In this document: in pieces, positions 24,207 to 36,014 of the stretch | Numbering within the stretch: the stretch's first letter is position 1 | How the letters are laid out: each line of letters opens with the position of its first letter | Source: Paragyromitra xinjiangensis | Taxonomy: Eukaryota; Ascomycota; Pezizomycetes; Pezizales; Discinaceae | Direction: 5' to 3' | Assembly (NCBI GenBank): GCA_038503065.1 | Contig: JBCAMK010000017.1 | Span: 372,001 to 436,000 of the forward strand | Length of the DNA stretch: 64,000 bases | The notes under the pieces: model-generated | The model's database searches: none | Told to the model about the DNA's origin: nothing | The model's input: only the letters and a program-made list of their open reading frames with translations | Program-made: the position numbers and the translations under genes

Positions 24207-24588
24207 CTGGGTGGGTGTGGAGCCACAGCTGATCTCACTAGTGGGCGCGTATGATCACAGTACGGTGGAGTGAGAGCTTGTCATATACGGTCTATAACTA
24301 CATGTATAATTCAATTGTCACATGCGTGTACTCAATAACGACGAATTCACACTCGAATAACTAGGAGCACAAAAAGAGCTAGAACCCTCGAAAAATGTCC
24401 GTCAAAGGAATAGCTGGTTTGCAAACCGGAACTCAATTTTGACCATATGCATTTTATTTTATTTTAGATACCCGCGAAAACGTTTATTAACACCCTCCTT
24501 GAATACATGCAAAAAATACCCCCAGATTGACTGGTGCTTAACATAAAACAAAACAAAACAAAACACACCATTCTTATATCGCAGGAAA

Positions 24589-25222
24589 TTACACTAAAAC
24601 CATAACAAGCAGCATCAAAGCAAAATGCCCTCGGGTTAACGCCAGACTTTTGCCAATCGCTATCGCAGCAGAGCCTCCAGCACTTGGAGTGTCCAATATA
24701 AGTGGTGGCCCCGTAGGGGTAATTGTGGATTGAAGGGTCGCATTGGAGTCGTTCCTACCTCCGGGATAATATGACGGGCTCAAGGAAGCCCCCGTTTCGG
24801 CGGTGCCTTTAGCACCTGTCCATATGCATCCGATGCCAGTGCCAATCCATCCAGTACCAGTTAGACCCAGGCATGAATAGGTGCTCGTAGGCCTGTCTTG
24901 ATACGTAGAGTTACTCCATCGAGTGCTAAACAAAGCCCTCGTTTCAGCGATGCCTCCTGTGCCAGCCTGGAGGCACCCAGTACCAGTGACAATACATCCA
25001 GAGTTGGTTGGCCTTGGGCACAAGTAGGTGCTTGTCGGTCCAGTTTGATTTGTCGAGTTATTCCAGGTATGGGAAGTCTGAGGGCTATGACTCAAGTCAG
25101 TACTGGTATTGGATGTGAGTTTTGGGCTTGGTGACTACGTACCGAGCGTTCGACTCCAGCCAAGCAGCAAAACTTGCAGAGACCAGCTGCAGAATAATAG
25201 TAATATGGAATAGAAGATACAT
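24589..25222 (-). CDS. Predicted GPI-anchored secreted protein with internal duplication
   Basis: Exons 25222..25143 and 25084..24589 (intron GTACGT..ATAG, 58 bp) give 191 residues. The first exon encodes a typical signal peptide (MYLLFHITIILQLVSASFA). The mature part has a duplicated block of about 48 residues, each with NNST/SNST, GPTSTY/RPTSTY, a Cys pair (GCIVTGTGC / GWIGTGIGC) and ETRALFS/ETGASLS. It ends with a Ser/Gly/Ala stretch and a hydrophobic tail (HFALMLLVMVLV), as expected for a GPI signal. There are several N-glycosylation sequons. The function is not recognised. Its position upstream of the ferric reductase on the same strand hints at a surface role, possibly linked to metals (inference). 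Confidence 0.6.
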
Positions 25223-26220
25223 TATTCAAGTCTTCACTTATAGAGTCACTAACTTGATCCTCGTTATCCCCGTTATCCTATTTCCTATTTTTTGGGGGTG
25301 GTTGTTTTTTTTTTGAGGGGGGTTTGAGGTGATTAAAACAACTGGCTCTGGGGCTCGAATCGGCCGGCCGCTGTTCTGGGGCCATATTCGGCTCTGGGGC
25401 CATATTTGGCACATGAAGCCAAAATCGGTCCCCACACATTAGCCAGGCACTGATGGAGGTAGCGGTGAATCCCCTTTTGATACTGCCAACCTTGCTAAAC
25501 CGAATCGGGTATGAAGAGGGCTGGTTTCGTACCTCTAGGGCATGTCTCAAAGTTGGCGGCTTCAACAGAATTCACCTTTTACCTATTGCCCTCTTAGTTT
25601 TATGTGTGACTTATCAGCGATACATGTATGTTATTTTATTCATCCCTTTATAATACTAGTGAGTACATGTATCCTTTGGACTTTCTACGAAACAGCTGAG
25701 GTATGAAATATGGCCGACCAGCCCTAACCCTAAACTCCAGTAGATTAAACCCTCCAAGCACCTAACTACATGTACACACTAGGTATCCGCACCCCCTTCA
25801 AGCGATTCGTGGCGCAGAATCCAAATATACAAATACTTGAATAAAATACAGGATAACGGGATAATTTTTTTCTCCAAAGTAGTCTCCAAGGACAAATTAT
25901 GGTATGAATTGATTGATTGATGGCTATAGTTCATACACGTGCACGCATCCAGCCCTTAGGCTATGACGGCACATAAATAAACACTCCATAACATAAGGAA
26001 TAAACAATAAAACAAAATCCAAAAACATAAACAAATACCAAATCCTTAACAAATGAAACATAAAATGTAACCAATTTCATCAAACGTAATAATTATGGTA
26101 TGAAATCGCACTAGTTCCTTTCAAGGAGCATCCAACTTTAAAGAGAGAATTCCTTCATCAGTATCGCTTGCCTCTAGTAACATGGTTAGCTTGCCGAAAA
26201 TATACATGAGAACAGTTTAT
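25223..26220. other. Intergenic, no gene seen
   Basis: AT-rich stretches and a short duplicated GGCTCTGGGGCCATATT segment near 25377-25412. No gene is supported. Confidence 0.35.
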
Positions 26221-26780
26221 CTAGTACCTAAACGAGCTCCTCAGATATCTTGATGTAGATCCGCCTCGCCAAACATGCTTATTTTTGAGCTTCATGCATT
26301 CTTCCTGGAAAAGTTCGTGGATAGATCTGTTGGCTCGATGTTGATCCCTCGTTTGAGGTGTTGGGTTGAATTCTTGACACAATGCGTTGATAGGTCCTAA
26401 TTCTTGAGAATCTAATCCGCCAGCCTCTAAAATCACCTGGCACAGAAAAACACCACCAGCCATCCGTGAAAGAGTATCCGTGGGCATCAAGTCCACCCAG
26501 GAAGTAACAAAATACTCCCAGAGTGCCTCAAAGCTAAGTTCAAGGTGGTTGAAACGCAAAATTCGGCCCAAAACCTCACAAAACATATCTCCATCTTCGG
26601 ACTCCAGGTAATATATTAAATCCATAAGTGAAGTGTTTCCCGAGAGCTCGTCGGACAAGTTGAGGTTTCGATTTATTATATTTGCAAGAGCTCGTACGAC
26701 ATACTATAATGGGCTCCGGTTAGTTCCCGAATGAAATAGAAGGTACAAAAACGACATACCATCATTTTTGTCGATTCCAT
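26221..26780 (-). CDS. Hypothetical acidic cargo protein
   Basis: Exons 26780..26760 (MESTKMM) and 26703..26221 are in phase and give 167 residues; the 56-bp intron has GTATGT and TATAG ends. The product is acidic and helix-rich in the middle (EALWEYFVTSWVDLM), then basic near the C-terminus. No family is recognised. Its presumed promoter is the 117-bp tandem array directly upstream, which is unusual. Confidence 0.5.
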
Positions 26781-26801
26781 TGTTTATTGCTGGTGTGCTG
26801 A

Positions 26802-27230
26802 GATAGGTACTAAAGATGGTTCGGGAGATAGGATGGATTGGAAAATGGTGTCGAGAAGAAGGGGATTCACGCCTATTTATCTCGACTGAGCGCTGGAAGG
26901 AAGCTTTGGCGTTGGCAAGATAGGTACTAGAGGTTGTTCGGGGGATAGGATGGATTGGAAAATGGTGTCGAGAAGAAGGGGATTCACGCCTATTTATCTC
27001 GACTGAGCGCTGGAAGGAAGCTTTGGCGTTGGCAAGATAGGTACTAGAGGTTGTTCGGGGGATAGGATGGATTGGAAAATGGTGTCAAGAAGGAGGGGAT
27101 TCACGCCTATTTATCTCGACTGAGCGCTGGAAGGAAGCTTTGGCGTTGGCAAGATAGGTACTAGAGGTTGTTCGGGGGATAGGATGGATTGGAAAATAGT
27201 ATCGACAAGAGGGCAGACTCGCACCTATTT
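26802..27230 (+). repeat. 117-bp tandem repeat, about four copies, in a promoter region
   Basis: GATAGGTACTA starts at 26802, 26919, 27036 and 27153, exactly 117 bp apart. Each unit contains GGGATAGGATGGATTGG, GATTCACGCCTATTTATC and GCGCTGGAAGGAAGC. The last copy is more diverged. The array begins about 20 bp upstream of the start codon at 26780 (minus strand), so that gene's upstream region has been amplified. Confidence 0.9.
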
Positions 27231-28140
27231 ATCTTAACAAGGCCTCACACACGACTATCATAGACCTAGCCAACAGTGAATACCATGCTCTTAATGGGCC
27301 GACGGCTCTAATACAGCAAGTAATAGAGTCTCGAAAATAGGCACATTCTAACAGGGTTTTGAAGCCCGCTATCATACCCGTAACTAAAACATCAATGCCA
27401 ATTATAGAACCACGGCCAGCAGTGAGTATGTTATCCCCAAAACCACAGAAAGTAGAAAGTCATAGGTTTGTGCTAACAAACCCATGGTTAGGACACTAAT
27501 ATTAGAAAAGTACCAATAGGACTGTATCCTAGAGTGTACGATAACCAACTAGCATGGCGAAGACGCTGATAACGGGATCAAGCCTTTCTTAATAATCAAG
27601 ATAAACCTCGGAGAGTTGTGATTTGGAATATTAAGGTGAGCTAAGTATTGCCTGTCTTATCTGATTAAGTGGACTCACCAGCCACTAGAGAAGTGGAGGA
27701 GATCGCGAGGCAGAGGGTACCTATAGCGAGGCTTGGCTGACAAATCGATCTCCATTAGGTGGCGAGGTATTGGGTTTTTGAGCTAAGCTTCGGTATACCT
27801 CTGCCCCGCGATCCCCTCCAGGGTATTGAATCTAGTAACTTCATGAAACAAGGCGAGGAGCTATCACAAGTGGTAGAAACTCCCCTAACCCTTGGAACCA
27901 ACACCCAGCTACTCAATTACCCGGCTAGGCGACCCAGTATATAGAGAGCTCTACCACCATGACTCAACCCTGTAGGAGCGAAAGGACAACCCTAAACCAT
28001 CGCCGCTGTCAGAATCTGTCGCCGCTACCACTCATCCTCATCTAGGGAATCTCGATCGGGAGCTCACGGTGAGTCTTGACGCTCGCTCCTACACATGTCC
28101 CCCCTATAGCTAAGACCTCTGCCGAATCAGCTGACGATGA
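27231..28140. other. Intergenic, no gene seen
   Basis: Short frames only, no recognised domain. The last part holds the promoter of the gene at 28141. Confidence 0.35.
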
Positions 28141-28769
28141 ATGAGACAGGTACACATGGCTGCTGCTGCTCGCGATCCAGAACAGCCTGACTTTCAGGCT
28201 ATGGCTATCAGCATGAACAATATCGTTCGGTCTTCGGGAGAGCTGGCGACTCAACTTTCCCGGTTTCCAAACTCTCCTGCTTTCGACGGTGGAGCTCTGG
28301 TCTTGGCTGAAGTGAGGGCTATGCGAGAGGAAATGGGGCGACGCTTCGAGAGCATGGAGAAAAGACACCAGGCAGCGTAAGTCTTGACGGCTCTTACATA
28401 GGGGCTTCACTCCCGCATCTTGTCTTCTACTAATAGAAATGATGAAACTGACAGCCTCTAGTGACTATAACGCGGTGGCCCGTTTGACTAACAGCTCTCT
28501 TGCGATTACAGCCGACTCTCAACTAATTCCTCTGCGGACACATCGGAATGAGGATGTCGAGGACTTCCCTGTTACTCTGGGTGAGATCGATCACCTAACT
28601 TGTGAGTTCTAGCTCTGATTATTTTACTGAGGGCTATCTGTTAACTGATGGGGAAGCTGCGGCTGTGAATTCCATCCTCACCAGCTATGGCTTACCAACC
28701 ATGGGTACTATCGCCGTCCGCCGGCGGCAGCTGAAGAAGTACCTGGGCATCACCATGGCTGGTATCTGA
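28141..28769 (+). CDS. Small conserved fungal protein of unknown function (cargo)
   Basis: Exons 28141..28376, 28462..28601 and 28657..28769 join in phase to 162 residues. The pattern is an N-terminal segment with LSRFPNSPAFDGG, a coiled-coil-like stretch (EVRAMREEMGRRFESMEKR), a second exon with NAVARLTNSS and DSQLIPLRT, then DFPVT, and a last exon with SAAVNSILTSYGLP followed by RRRQLKKYLGI. Known: I recall this architecture from many fungal hypothetical proteins (N-A-R..NS, PL, FP-T, L..YGL, RR..L..IG), with no defined function. The last intron (GTGAGT..GAAG) is the least certain. Confidence 0.6.
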
Positions 28770-29167
28770 CTAGATGATTAACTGGTTATTGGCCGTGAAC
28801 GCTAGGCTAAATAGTTGGAATGAAGGCCGGGTTAACTTATTTTCCATAATGTATATAACAGAGTTCACGTAATTCGATCTGATTTGATCCAATCTAACCT
28901 AATCTCATCCACCGTTCACGCAAAGCGCTATCGATACTAACACCCTAGAGGAGAGTACGGGGGCTAGAGTAGTAGGGACCAAAAGAGTTTAGGGAGTTAT
29001 AGAAGGCAGTTGACGAAAGGGGGATTACGGTGAACATAAGTTGGCGCGTTGTCACCTGTGGACAATATTAGCATCTAGAAAGTCCTGTGTAGGTATAGTA
29101 GACTACAAGTCTCGACAAAGCCGATTCGACTTAATATATTTCACTACAGTAAAAACACTATTACGAA
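28770..29167. other. Intergenic, no gene seen
   Basis: 3' region between convergent genes. It contains a short stretch of TCTGATTTGATCC/TCTAACCTAATCTC-like imperfect repeats near 28878-28910. Confidence 0.35.
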
Positions 29168-32100
29168 CTACAAATCTTCTTTAGGCTCTGGTCTCCTCTC
29201 GAATGGGTTCGTGGTTGAAAAGTTGATTTCTGGCCCATCCTTCACCTGTTGTCGAAACCTCACTTCGCCCTCATTGGTTTCTGGCCCATGCATCACCTGT
29301 TGTTGAACCCTCACTTCGTCCTCATTGATCCCTGGCCCATGCATCACCTGTTGTTGAACCCCCACTTCGTCCTCATTTATCCTTATCCTTTTCCGGCCCT
29401 TAGCCGACTCCGCTAACTGGGTAACCTCAGTAGGAACGTCAGTCATAGCTTCCTTTGGGGGGCCTTTTGTCGGCCGGATAGTCTTAGCCTTAAACCTAGC
29501 TGCCGATTGAGAGTTCCCTTTGCTGAATTCTGACTTGCTCAAGAAACAAAAATATCTGGGGTTAGTTTCTAAGTACTTGGCTCTGTCGGTAATAGCTTGA
29601 CCTTTTGTGTCGACAAGTATAAGCCCTCCCTTCATGACCTTGGTTAGCAGCGTGTTCAGTTCGTTGGGCGCTATTCTCATCGCCCTTGCACCAAACGGAG
29701 AAGTAATTTTTATTTTAATCGAGTCTAATGACCTGTCCAAAGCGACTGCTTCTGCCTTCCTTAAGTCCTCGTCAACTATATCTTGATGTTGGGATACTTC
29801 CAGTTGCGTGGTAGCAACCCCCAGATCGGATGCTCTGTCTAGCTCTGGGGTTCCCTCGGCCGGTTCCGCTTGCATAGTAGTAGCCTCAAGAGCGAATTCT
29901 CTGGGTGGCACAGGGTAAGACGAATGTGGATCAATAAATCGCTCGTTTCGTCGATGTTGGATTGATTCCGTTTCTATGGTGTTGAGCTCTAGGCCAGGTG
30001 TTTCGGGAAGTTCAGGGACTATTTCAGTATCCTAGACGTAATGAGAATTAATCAGCAGCTATAGAGTGACACGAATACAAGAAGTGTCTTTTACCATCAC
30101 CGTATGGTATTCTGTCTGTTCCGCTTCCATGGTAGCACCGAGACTCCCAGGCGACACCGGGAGCAACGAATGTGGATCAATAGATTGCCTAGTTTGCTGG
30201 GTTGATTCCGTTTCTGTGGTGTTAACCTCTACTAGACTAGGTGTTTTGGGCAGTTCAGAGATTATTTCGGTATCCTAATAAGAACCAATCAACAGCTGCA
30301 GGGATATCCCATAGTTAATCGAGAAGTCACTTACCATCGATGTATAGTACTCTGCCTGCCCCGCTTGCGTTGCTGTGACTCCTGGATCGAATTCCCTGGC
30401 TGCCGGGGTTAGGCTTGAGACATTCTCGGGTTCCTAAATAAAAGTTAAAACACAGCCACTGTAATGTCAACACACTCACTATTGATAAGCCAACCAGCCA
30501 AGCGGACGATTGCCAGTAAAGCAAGGTCACATGACTAAATGATCTACCTGTGAGTATAATAATCCGTCTCTTACCATTCTATGACTAGGGGTACCAACAC
30601 CGAAACCATCGGTCCCAAAAAAAGAGAAGTAAAAAGCTTCTCTCGCTTGAAATGACGAAATTTCCTCTCGGCTACCGAGGTCGCCATGAAGGTTATCGAA
30701 GAAAAGGCAACGCTTGTCCCGTTCATAGTCAAACTGGAACGGACGTCCACATCTTCGCAGAAGATCTCCGGAAAATTTCTCGATTACCGAACTCGGTGCT
30801 AATGCAGCGTTTCGTTTTTTTACGAAAGTATCAAGAATAAGGGATATATTCTCGACGCTCTTTTCAAGGAACTTTTCGTCGTAGTTATAAGATTCCCGTG
30901 GTCTGGCATCAAGCAGGAACGCCCGAATCATTTCCTTCTTCGAATTCTCCGACCTGATCGTTTGTATATCGGCCGAGTTAAAACCAAGCTTACACGCTAG
31001 ATCTGCAAATCCAAGCCAGATATTATGATCGACTTCTCTTAGAGGTGGCTTGGATCGTCCGTTCTCCTTACGTGGTGATACTGAAACCAATTCCGGAAAA
31101 TGACGCATAGCATACATCCAAAGCTGCCTGTATCCCATTTCCATCTGTACAGGTAAACTTCCATTTGCGGTACGGAATATTCCTTCACCTATCTCTATCT
31201 TAAATGATCCGCTGTCTGTAGCGGCAAACGCATGCTGAAACTCCCTGTATACAGACGTTTTTGTCTTTTGGCTGCGCCCGACCAACTTCTTCATCGCATT
31301 TGCGAGAGGCTCGAGATATTTAAGATCTTCAAAGAACGTAAAAATGCTAGGTATTATTCGTTTTATTGCATGGATGTTGTGTAGGATTTCTGCTCTTGCC
31401 TGCGCACCTCGCACTGAAGGAAACAATGTCCCATTGCGCATGTTGTCATTTATCTCGGCTAAATCTCTTACTGAAGTTGGGGCACGCAGTTGTAAGACCT
31501 GGACAGATCTGTAGTCTACTGTTCCCATCAATTCTAGATGCCCTGTAAATATCTCCAACCACATGCTGTGAATATGACGAAGGTAATGGAGTAACTCCTC
31601 GTTGCGGTCAACACCAGCTGAAAAGCTATCAGGGAATCGAGTTCGGGCATACCTCGTCACAATTTAGGGTTAGGAATCTATGCAATGTGCCCAACTTGAG
31701 ACCAACCCATAAACCAGGTATATCGATGAGTTGGTCAAACGCCTGGCAAAACCCCGGGTGTTTCAAGAGTTGGCATAGATCTTTATCCTTTCCTTTAGAC
31801 AGGCGTGACCGCCATTGACTCTCCCCCATATTATCACCACTCTTATTGCATAAACGGATATGTCGCCAAATTTCCCCATCACTAATGTTCAACGAATTTT
31901 CGTAGTCTTGAACAATATTCCTTTGCAAGCACTGGCTGGCTAGCCTGATATCAGCATGCCAATGGTGCCGATTCAGATTTAACGGGTGGAATACCTTCTA
32001 CATAAATATCAACAACCCACCACTGATCGACCCGAGGTAGAAAACCATATGCGGCGAGGATACGATGCCTCCCATGCAGACACCTTAGCACGTTTTGTTC

Positions 32101-32415
32101 ACTAAACTCTAAGTGGGGATAGGGTCCGATCTGCTTTCGGGCGTTCCAAGCGCGCTCAAAGAGGGCCCCCTCGACAAGGACTGGCACATGGTTTTTTGCA
32201 TCTAGGCGAAGGCAGCCTTCCATTCCGAAAATTCTCTTCAGTCTCTCAACATTTTTCTTATCCAAATCACGTGAGTAATCACAGGTGAGCTGAATAGAAT
32301 CCAATCGAACTACTGCCGACCCCTTAAAGGACGATACCTTAGCGGAGTGTATATGATTTTCGACTTGCGATTGAACTCTTTCCATTTTTGGGATTTCTCT
32401 TGTTTTTAGACCCAT
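29168..32415 (-). CDS. DUF3723 family protein (Starship auxiliary gene)
   Basis: Exons 32415..31995, 31939..31653, 31597..30575, 30433..30335, 30274..30095 and 30031..29168 join in phase to 957 residues. Diagnostic DUF3723 blocks are LDKKNVERLKRIF, LDAKNHVPVLVEG, LRCLHGRHRILAAYGFLPR with DQWWVVDIYVE, ISDGEIWRHIR, PGLWVGLKLGTLHRFLTL, then EELLHYLRHIHSMW and IPSIFTFFEDLKYLE. Known: DUF3723 is one of the most frequent accessory genes of Starships; its function is unsettled. The C-terminal part is low complexity. Two tandem exons encode related segments (DTEIISELPKTPSL and DTEIVPELPETPGL, each followed by TETES and SIDPHS or FIDPHS), a duplicated exon-intron unit. A triplicated NEDEV/QQQVMHGP motif lies near the C-terminus. 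The complete frame suggests an intact gene. Confidence 0.9.
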
Positions 32416-32649
32416 CGGGAGAAACTTAGAGGTTTATATAGCACCCATTCATGCCAGCCGCGCGCCAGCGCAGTGTATCATTTTGTTTACATTCACAGCG
32501 CTTAGGCAGTCTTTTCTTATACTTAAGCCGAAACGAACTTTTCGGCAATTTCAAGCTAAATAAAGATTTGATAAAATTAACGACAGCTGCTTCTCTATAA
32601 AGACCAACAACACCACCACCGACCGATGGCCAACAAATCTCCATAGATC

Positions 32650-33170
32650 ATGGCCAACAACAATAAACTCTCAGGCTTACCGATGGGTAACAGTAAGCAC
32701 AGCCAACGGTGCGCAAAAAATAGATTCAGAAAACGGAGGGTTGGGCTTTTCAAAAAAACTTTCGAGCTTAGCAAGCTTTGTGAAGCTAAAGTTTTCTTGG
32801 TGGTTGAGAAAGACAACCGTTTCTATACCTTTAAGTCAACCAACGATGAGTCGTGGCCACCTACTATGGCAGAGATTGTCTGCAACCACCATCTACCCCG
32901 ATCAGTAACCTCGATGCTGACATAAGGATACTATAGAATAAGGCTTATCCGCTGCCTGAGAACAAGTTTCCATGCCATTTCGAAAAACTGGGTGTCTCAT
33001 CCGCCAATTCCAAGGCAAACCCAGTGCCAGCAAAATATACAAAGAAAGGGCTCGACACAGAGTTAAAAGCGCTTTCTTCACCTCCATTGATAACAGATAC
33101 ACGATTATCCGCTGGTTCGGCAATTAGTTATCAAGCCATACATTCTCGAGGTAATCAAATCCTAAACTAA
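32650..33170 (+). CDS. MADS-box (SRF-type) like transcription factor
   Basis: Exons 32650..32904 and 32937..33170 give 162 residues (intron GTAACC..ATAG, 32 bp, unusually short). Residues about 20-60 match a MADS domain: KNRFRKRRVGLFKKTFELSK, LCEAKVFLVV, then FYTFKS. After it comes ESWPPTMAEIV and, in the second exon, YPLPENKFP, which I recall from short fungal MADS-like proteins with a WPPS..YPLP motif. The role is presumably sequence-specific DNA binding as a dimer in the nucleus (inference). It is divergent to the DUF3723 gene, with about 230 bp between start codons. Confidence 0.72.
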
Positions 33171-33191
33171 AACACAAATTACACTGTCTCA

Positions 33192-33715
33192 CTAATACAA
33201 AAGAGACTCCGACGGCCACCGTGTTCCAATTTGATAATATTCCACCCCCACCATCCCTGTAGCAACCGAAGCCACCAAGCGCGAGTACTCTCTTTCTTCC
33301 CACTGCTTCTGCTCTTGCTCATCTAGTTCAAGTATAGAGATTATCTATCATAGTCAGTTGAAGCTTGTGATAGCATTACGGATATTGGTTTGTTACCTTG
33401 TTTTGACCATGAGCAATATACGAGGAAGGTCCACCCCTACGATCTTCGGGGTGATTATCCTCTTGATCTTGATCATTAGATTCAAGAGTAGGGAATGACT
33501 TTCGGAGTTAGTTGAAGGCTATGGAATTATAGATGGTGTATTACCCTGTTTCGGATTGCGTAGAATTTTGTTCGCAGACCGTCCTGTGTCCTTAAGGTCC
33601 TGGAACGCATGTTGTAATGCTTTTGGATTTTATTCCATTGCTTTTTGCCGTGTTTCCTGTATAGACGTATGAGATAAAGGATATCCTGTGGACTGTATTG
33701 TGTTCTACCGGCCAT
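33192..33715 (-). CDS. Myb/SANT-like DNA-binding protein
   Basis: Exons 33715..33545, 33498..33397 and 33344..33192 join in phase to 141 residues. The first exon is a single Myb/SANT-like repeat: YSPQDILYLIRLYRKHGKKQ, then WNKIQKHYNM and LRTKFYAI, with the spaced aromatic residues of that fold. The second exon is acidic and polar; the third is a helix-rich Glu/Gln stretch (DEQEQKQWEEREYSRL). Myb/SANT genes are reported among Starship-associated genes (from memory). It is convergent with the MADS-like gene. Confidence 0.65.
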
Positions 33716-35126
33716 TGCGTGAAGTTTACTTTGGTTTACAGCTTGGATGGGGGAAATTAAACTTGTTATATAGAAATTTTTTTCACACCGCACCCACACC
33801 CGCACCTTTACGTATACGAGTTGGACGCTTTTTTCAATAATTGATAGACCTCCGTATCCTGATCATGAGAGCACTGATTGGCTATAAGCGGGCATGCGTA
33901 TCTCCCCTAACCTACATGTAGGTGGACACCCTCTTCTATGAAGAAACCAGGGATTGGCCGTAGTGATATTCCGCGGACAAACGCGCTTACCATGTCGCAT
34001 ACGTGCTATAGCGCTAGGTAATGGGAAGTTGTTGTGCTCCAACCAAATGTGGCAACTCTAGCCACCCAGCCATCTGTCGTTTGTGCCTCACACGAGCCGT
34101 ATCACCCGCATCTCCAGTTTGGAGAAGTAGCTCTCCAGTGCTTTCACGTAGAAAAATTTCTCTAGGGTTGGTTCTATTTAAATTTAGACCGGAGTCACTC
34201 GGGAAAGGCTGCTACTTGGTATCTCCCTTCATTCATACCTGCTAACCGGGCGCGTCAAACCGGAAATGGATTTCGCGCCAGGTATTGGCTCTGTGGCCTC
34301 TTTTGCACTCCAGGCGCCCAATGGCGCGAGAAGCGTTAGAGTCGTGTCACCCAAACGCAAAAAAACATAAAATTGCCTACATCAACCACACTTCAATCAA
34401 GCTTTGACCTCCTCAGCATGCATCTTGGCTTTGGGGACGATCTCAATGCTCTAGATTCCGGCCTAGACGAATTCACCACTCTACACCTTGATAGTGTATC
34501 ATCCCTTCCTTCGCTTTCAGACATGCTATCTAAACTCGAAAGGGTGGTAAGCAGGCGGTATCACACCGTGACAGTGGTGAAGTCAGAAAAAGGCTCTACA
34601 CCACCTTCTATGGACTGGCTAGCTCCGAATTCGACACCCCCCCTCAAATAGTTTCCTGTCTAAAGTTGTGTGGGACGCGGGACGTAGTAAGGGATTGGTG
34701 GGCTGCGACATTGCCGCTATCGCCTCGTTAAACGACCACCACTACACTGTGCAACAACGCTGGCCAACCACAGAGTTGCTAGATTCGGAAATTGCTGAAC
34801 ATAATTTCGACAGCCACTTTTCTTAAAATATTATGCAATAGGTAGATATATTCTGGGTTAAATAAACCAATGAAGGAAAAACACAAAGTAAGAAATCCCC
34901 ACAAATTTAGACGAGTCCATGTACCGGCCACAGATATTCCTTCCCACCTTCGGGGCTCAAATCATCCCGATATTATTTCGCCCAATTTTTTAATTCTTTC
35001 ACTCATTTCTACCGTCCAGGGTATCAACTCTGCTATGTACTTGTCCAAAACGCTTTTGGGTGATTGTGTTAGCCCAATGCGAAAAAAAAGAAGGGAAAAA
35101 GGTCTGGGTCTCATCTCGACCGCTGA
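33716..35126. other. Intergenic, no convincing gene
   Basis: A 92-codon frame at 34373-34651 has a Leu/Asp/Ser-rich product with no recognisable domain. It overlaps a sequence (about 34585-34700) that is repeated near 55180-55255, so I leave it unannotated as a gene. Confidence 0.35.
34585..34700 (+). repeat. Dispersed repeat, copy 1 (similar to 55180-55255)
   Basis: Shares CTACACCACCTTCTATGGAC / TACACCACCTTTTATGGACC, then GTGTGGGACGCGGGAC / GTGTGAAACGCGGGAC and AGGGAT, in the same order and orientation at both places. It is probably an old element-internal duplication. Confidence 0.6.
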
Positions 35127-35452
35127 TTACATTACTTGCCCTTCTAAATCTTTTACTCTGCTAGAGCTATTAGTGATATAGAAGTTTTATAGTAGTAACT
35201 AGGGAGAACACACCTTGCCTCAAGCTGGATGATCCTTGGATTATCTTGCTCGTTGCTCGATTGCTGGGCTGTGGGTTCAATTTTTTCCTGGGTTTCTTCC
35301 GAGATTAGATCGGCGCCGACATTCAGGCCAGAACCAAAAATGAATTCAGAGTATTCAGAGGCGTCGAGAGGAAAACTCTGAAGATCGATTGGTGCGAGAA
35401 GCTCATCCATGAGTCTTTGAAACTCTTCTTCATTGGAGGAAAACCCTTCCAT
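35127..35452 (-). CDS. Small acidic protein with C-terminal coiled coil
   Basis: Exons 35452..35214 and 35157..35127 give 89 residues (56-bp intron GTGTGT..AGCAG). The N-terminus is acidic (SSNEEEFQRLMDEL) and the C-terminus after splicing is IIQLEARVKDLEGQVM, a short coiled coil with a heptad pattern. No family is recognised. Acidic region plus zipper would fit a small transcriptional regulator or dimerisation partner (inference). Confidence 0.45.
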
Positions 35453-36014
35453 ATTGCGTGTATAGTTAATTAAGGCTGAGTTGAGATGATGATCTAGAGT
35501 AGGGAGCTTCTACGGGTCTTTTTATAATGCATTCACCCGATCGCTTGCTGTTGCGATACTCAACGAAGGCGCCTGTGGCGACCCAAGCAACTATTCTACA
35601 TACTTCTTTGTGAATAGGAAACTTGGTTACCATCGGTGAACAGATTTACTATTGGTTCGAGTTGTTTGACGATCTCTATTTCTGTTAGAAGTTCTGACAT
35701 CCAATCTGTTTTAAGGCGTTTCCCGCTGCAGAACCCGACCATCTGGCCTGACATATTAATTAAGGGAAAGTAATACCCCACACCACAGATTTATAACCTT
35801 GGCGGAAACGACCCTTTGTGAATACACGCGCGTCGCACAAAGCCCAAGTCCTGAAAATAGACGCCCCACCTCTTTGTGAATTCGGTAAGTTTCGGCATGC
35901 GCAACCTCACGTACCCTATACATAACCCACCGAAAGGCCCATAACAGGTGGAAACTCAACATTCCCGAAAACATCACCCAAAATTAGCAAGCTGTAACAA
36001 CAAATCCCATCTCA
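35453..36014. other. Divergent intergenic region with three CTTTGTGAAT motifs
   Basis: Lies between the start codons of two divergent small genes. Exact CTTTGTGAAT copies at 35606, 35814 and 35872. No gene is supported. Confidence 0.5.

Noticed and set aside
34373..34651. Possible 92-residue protein
   Set aside because: It overlaps a dispersed non-coding repeat and has no domain or paralogue.
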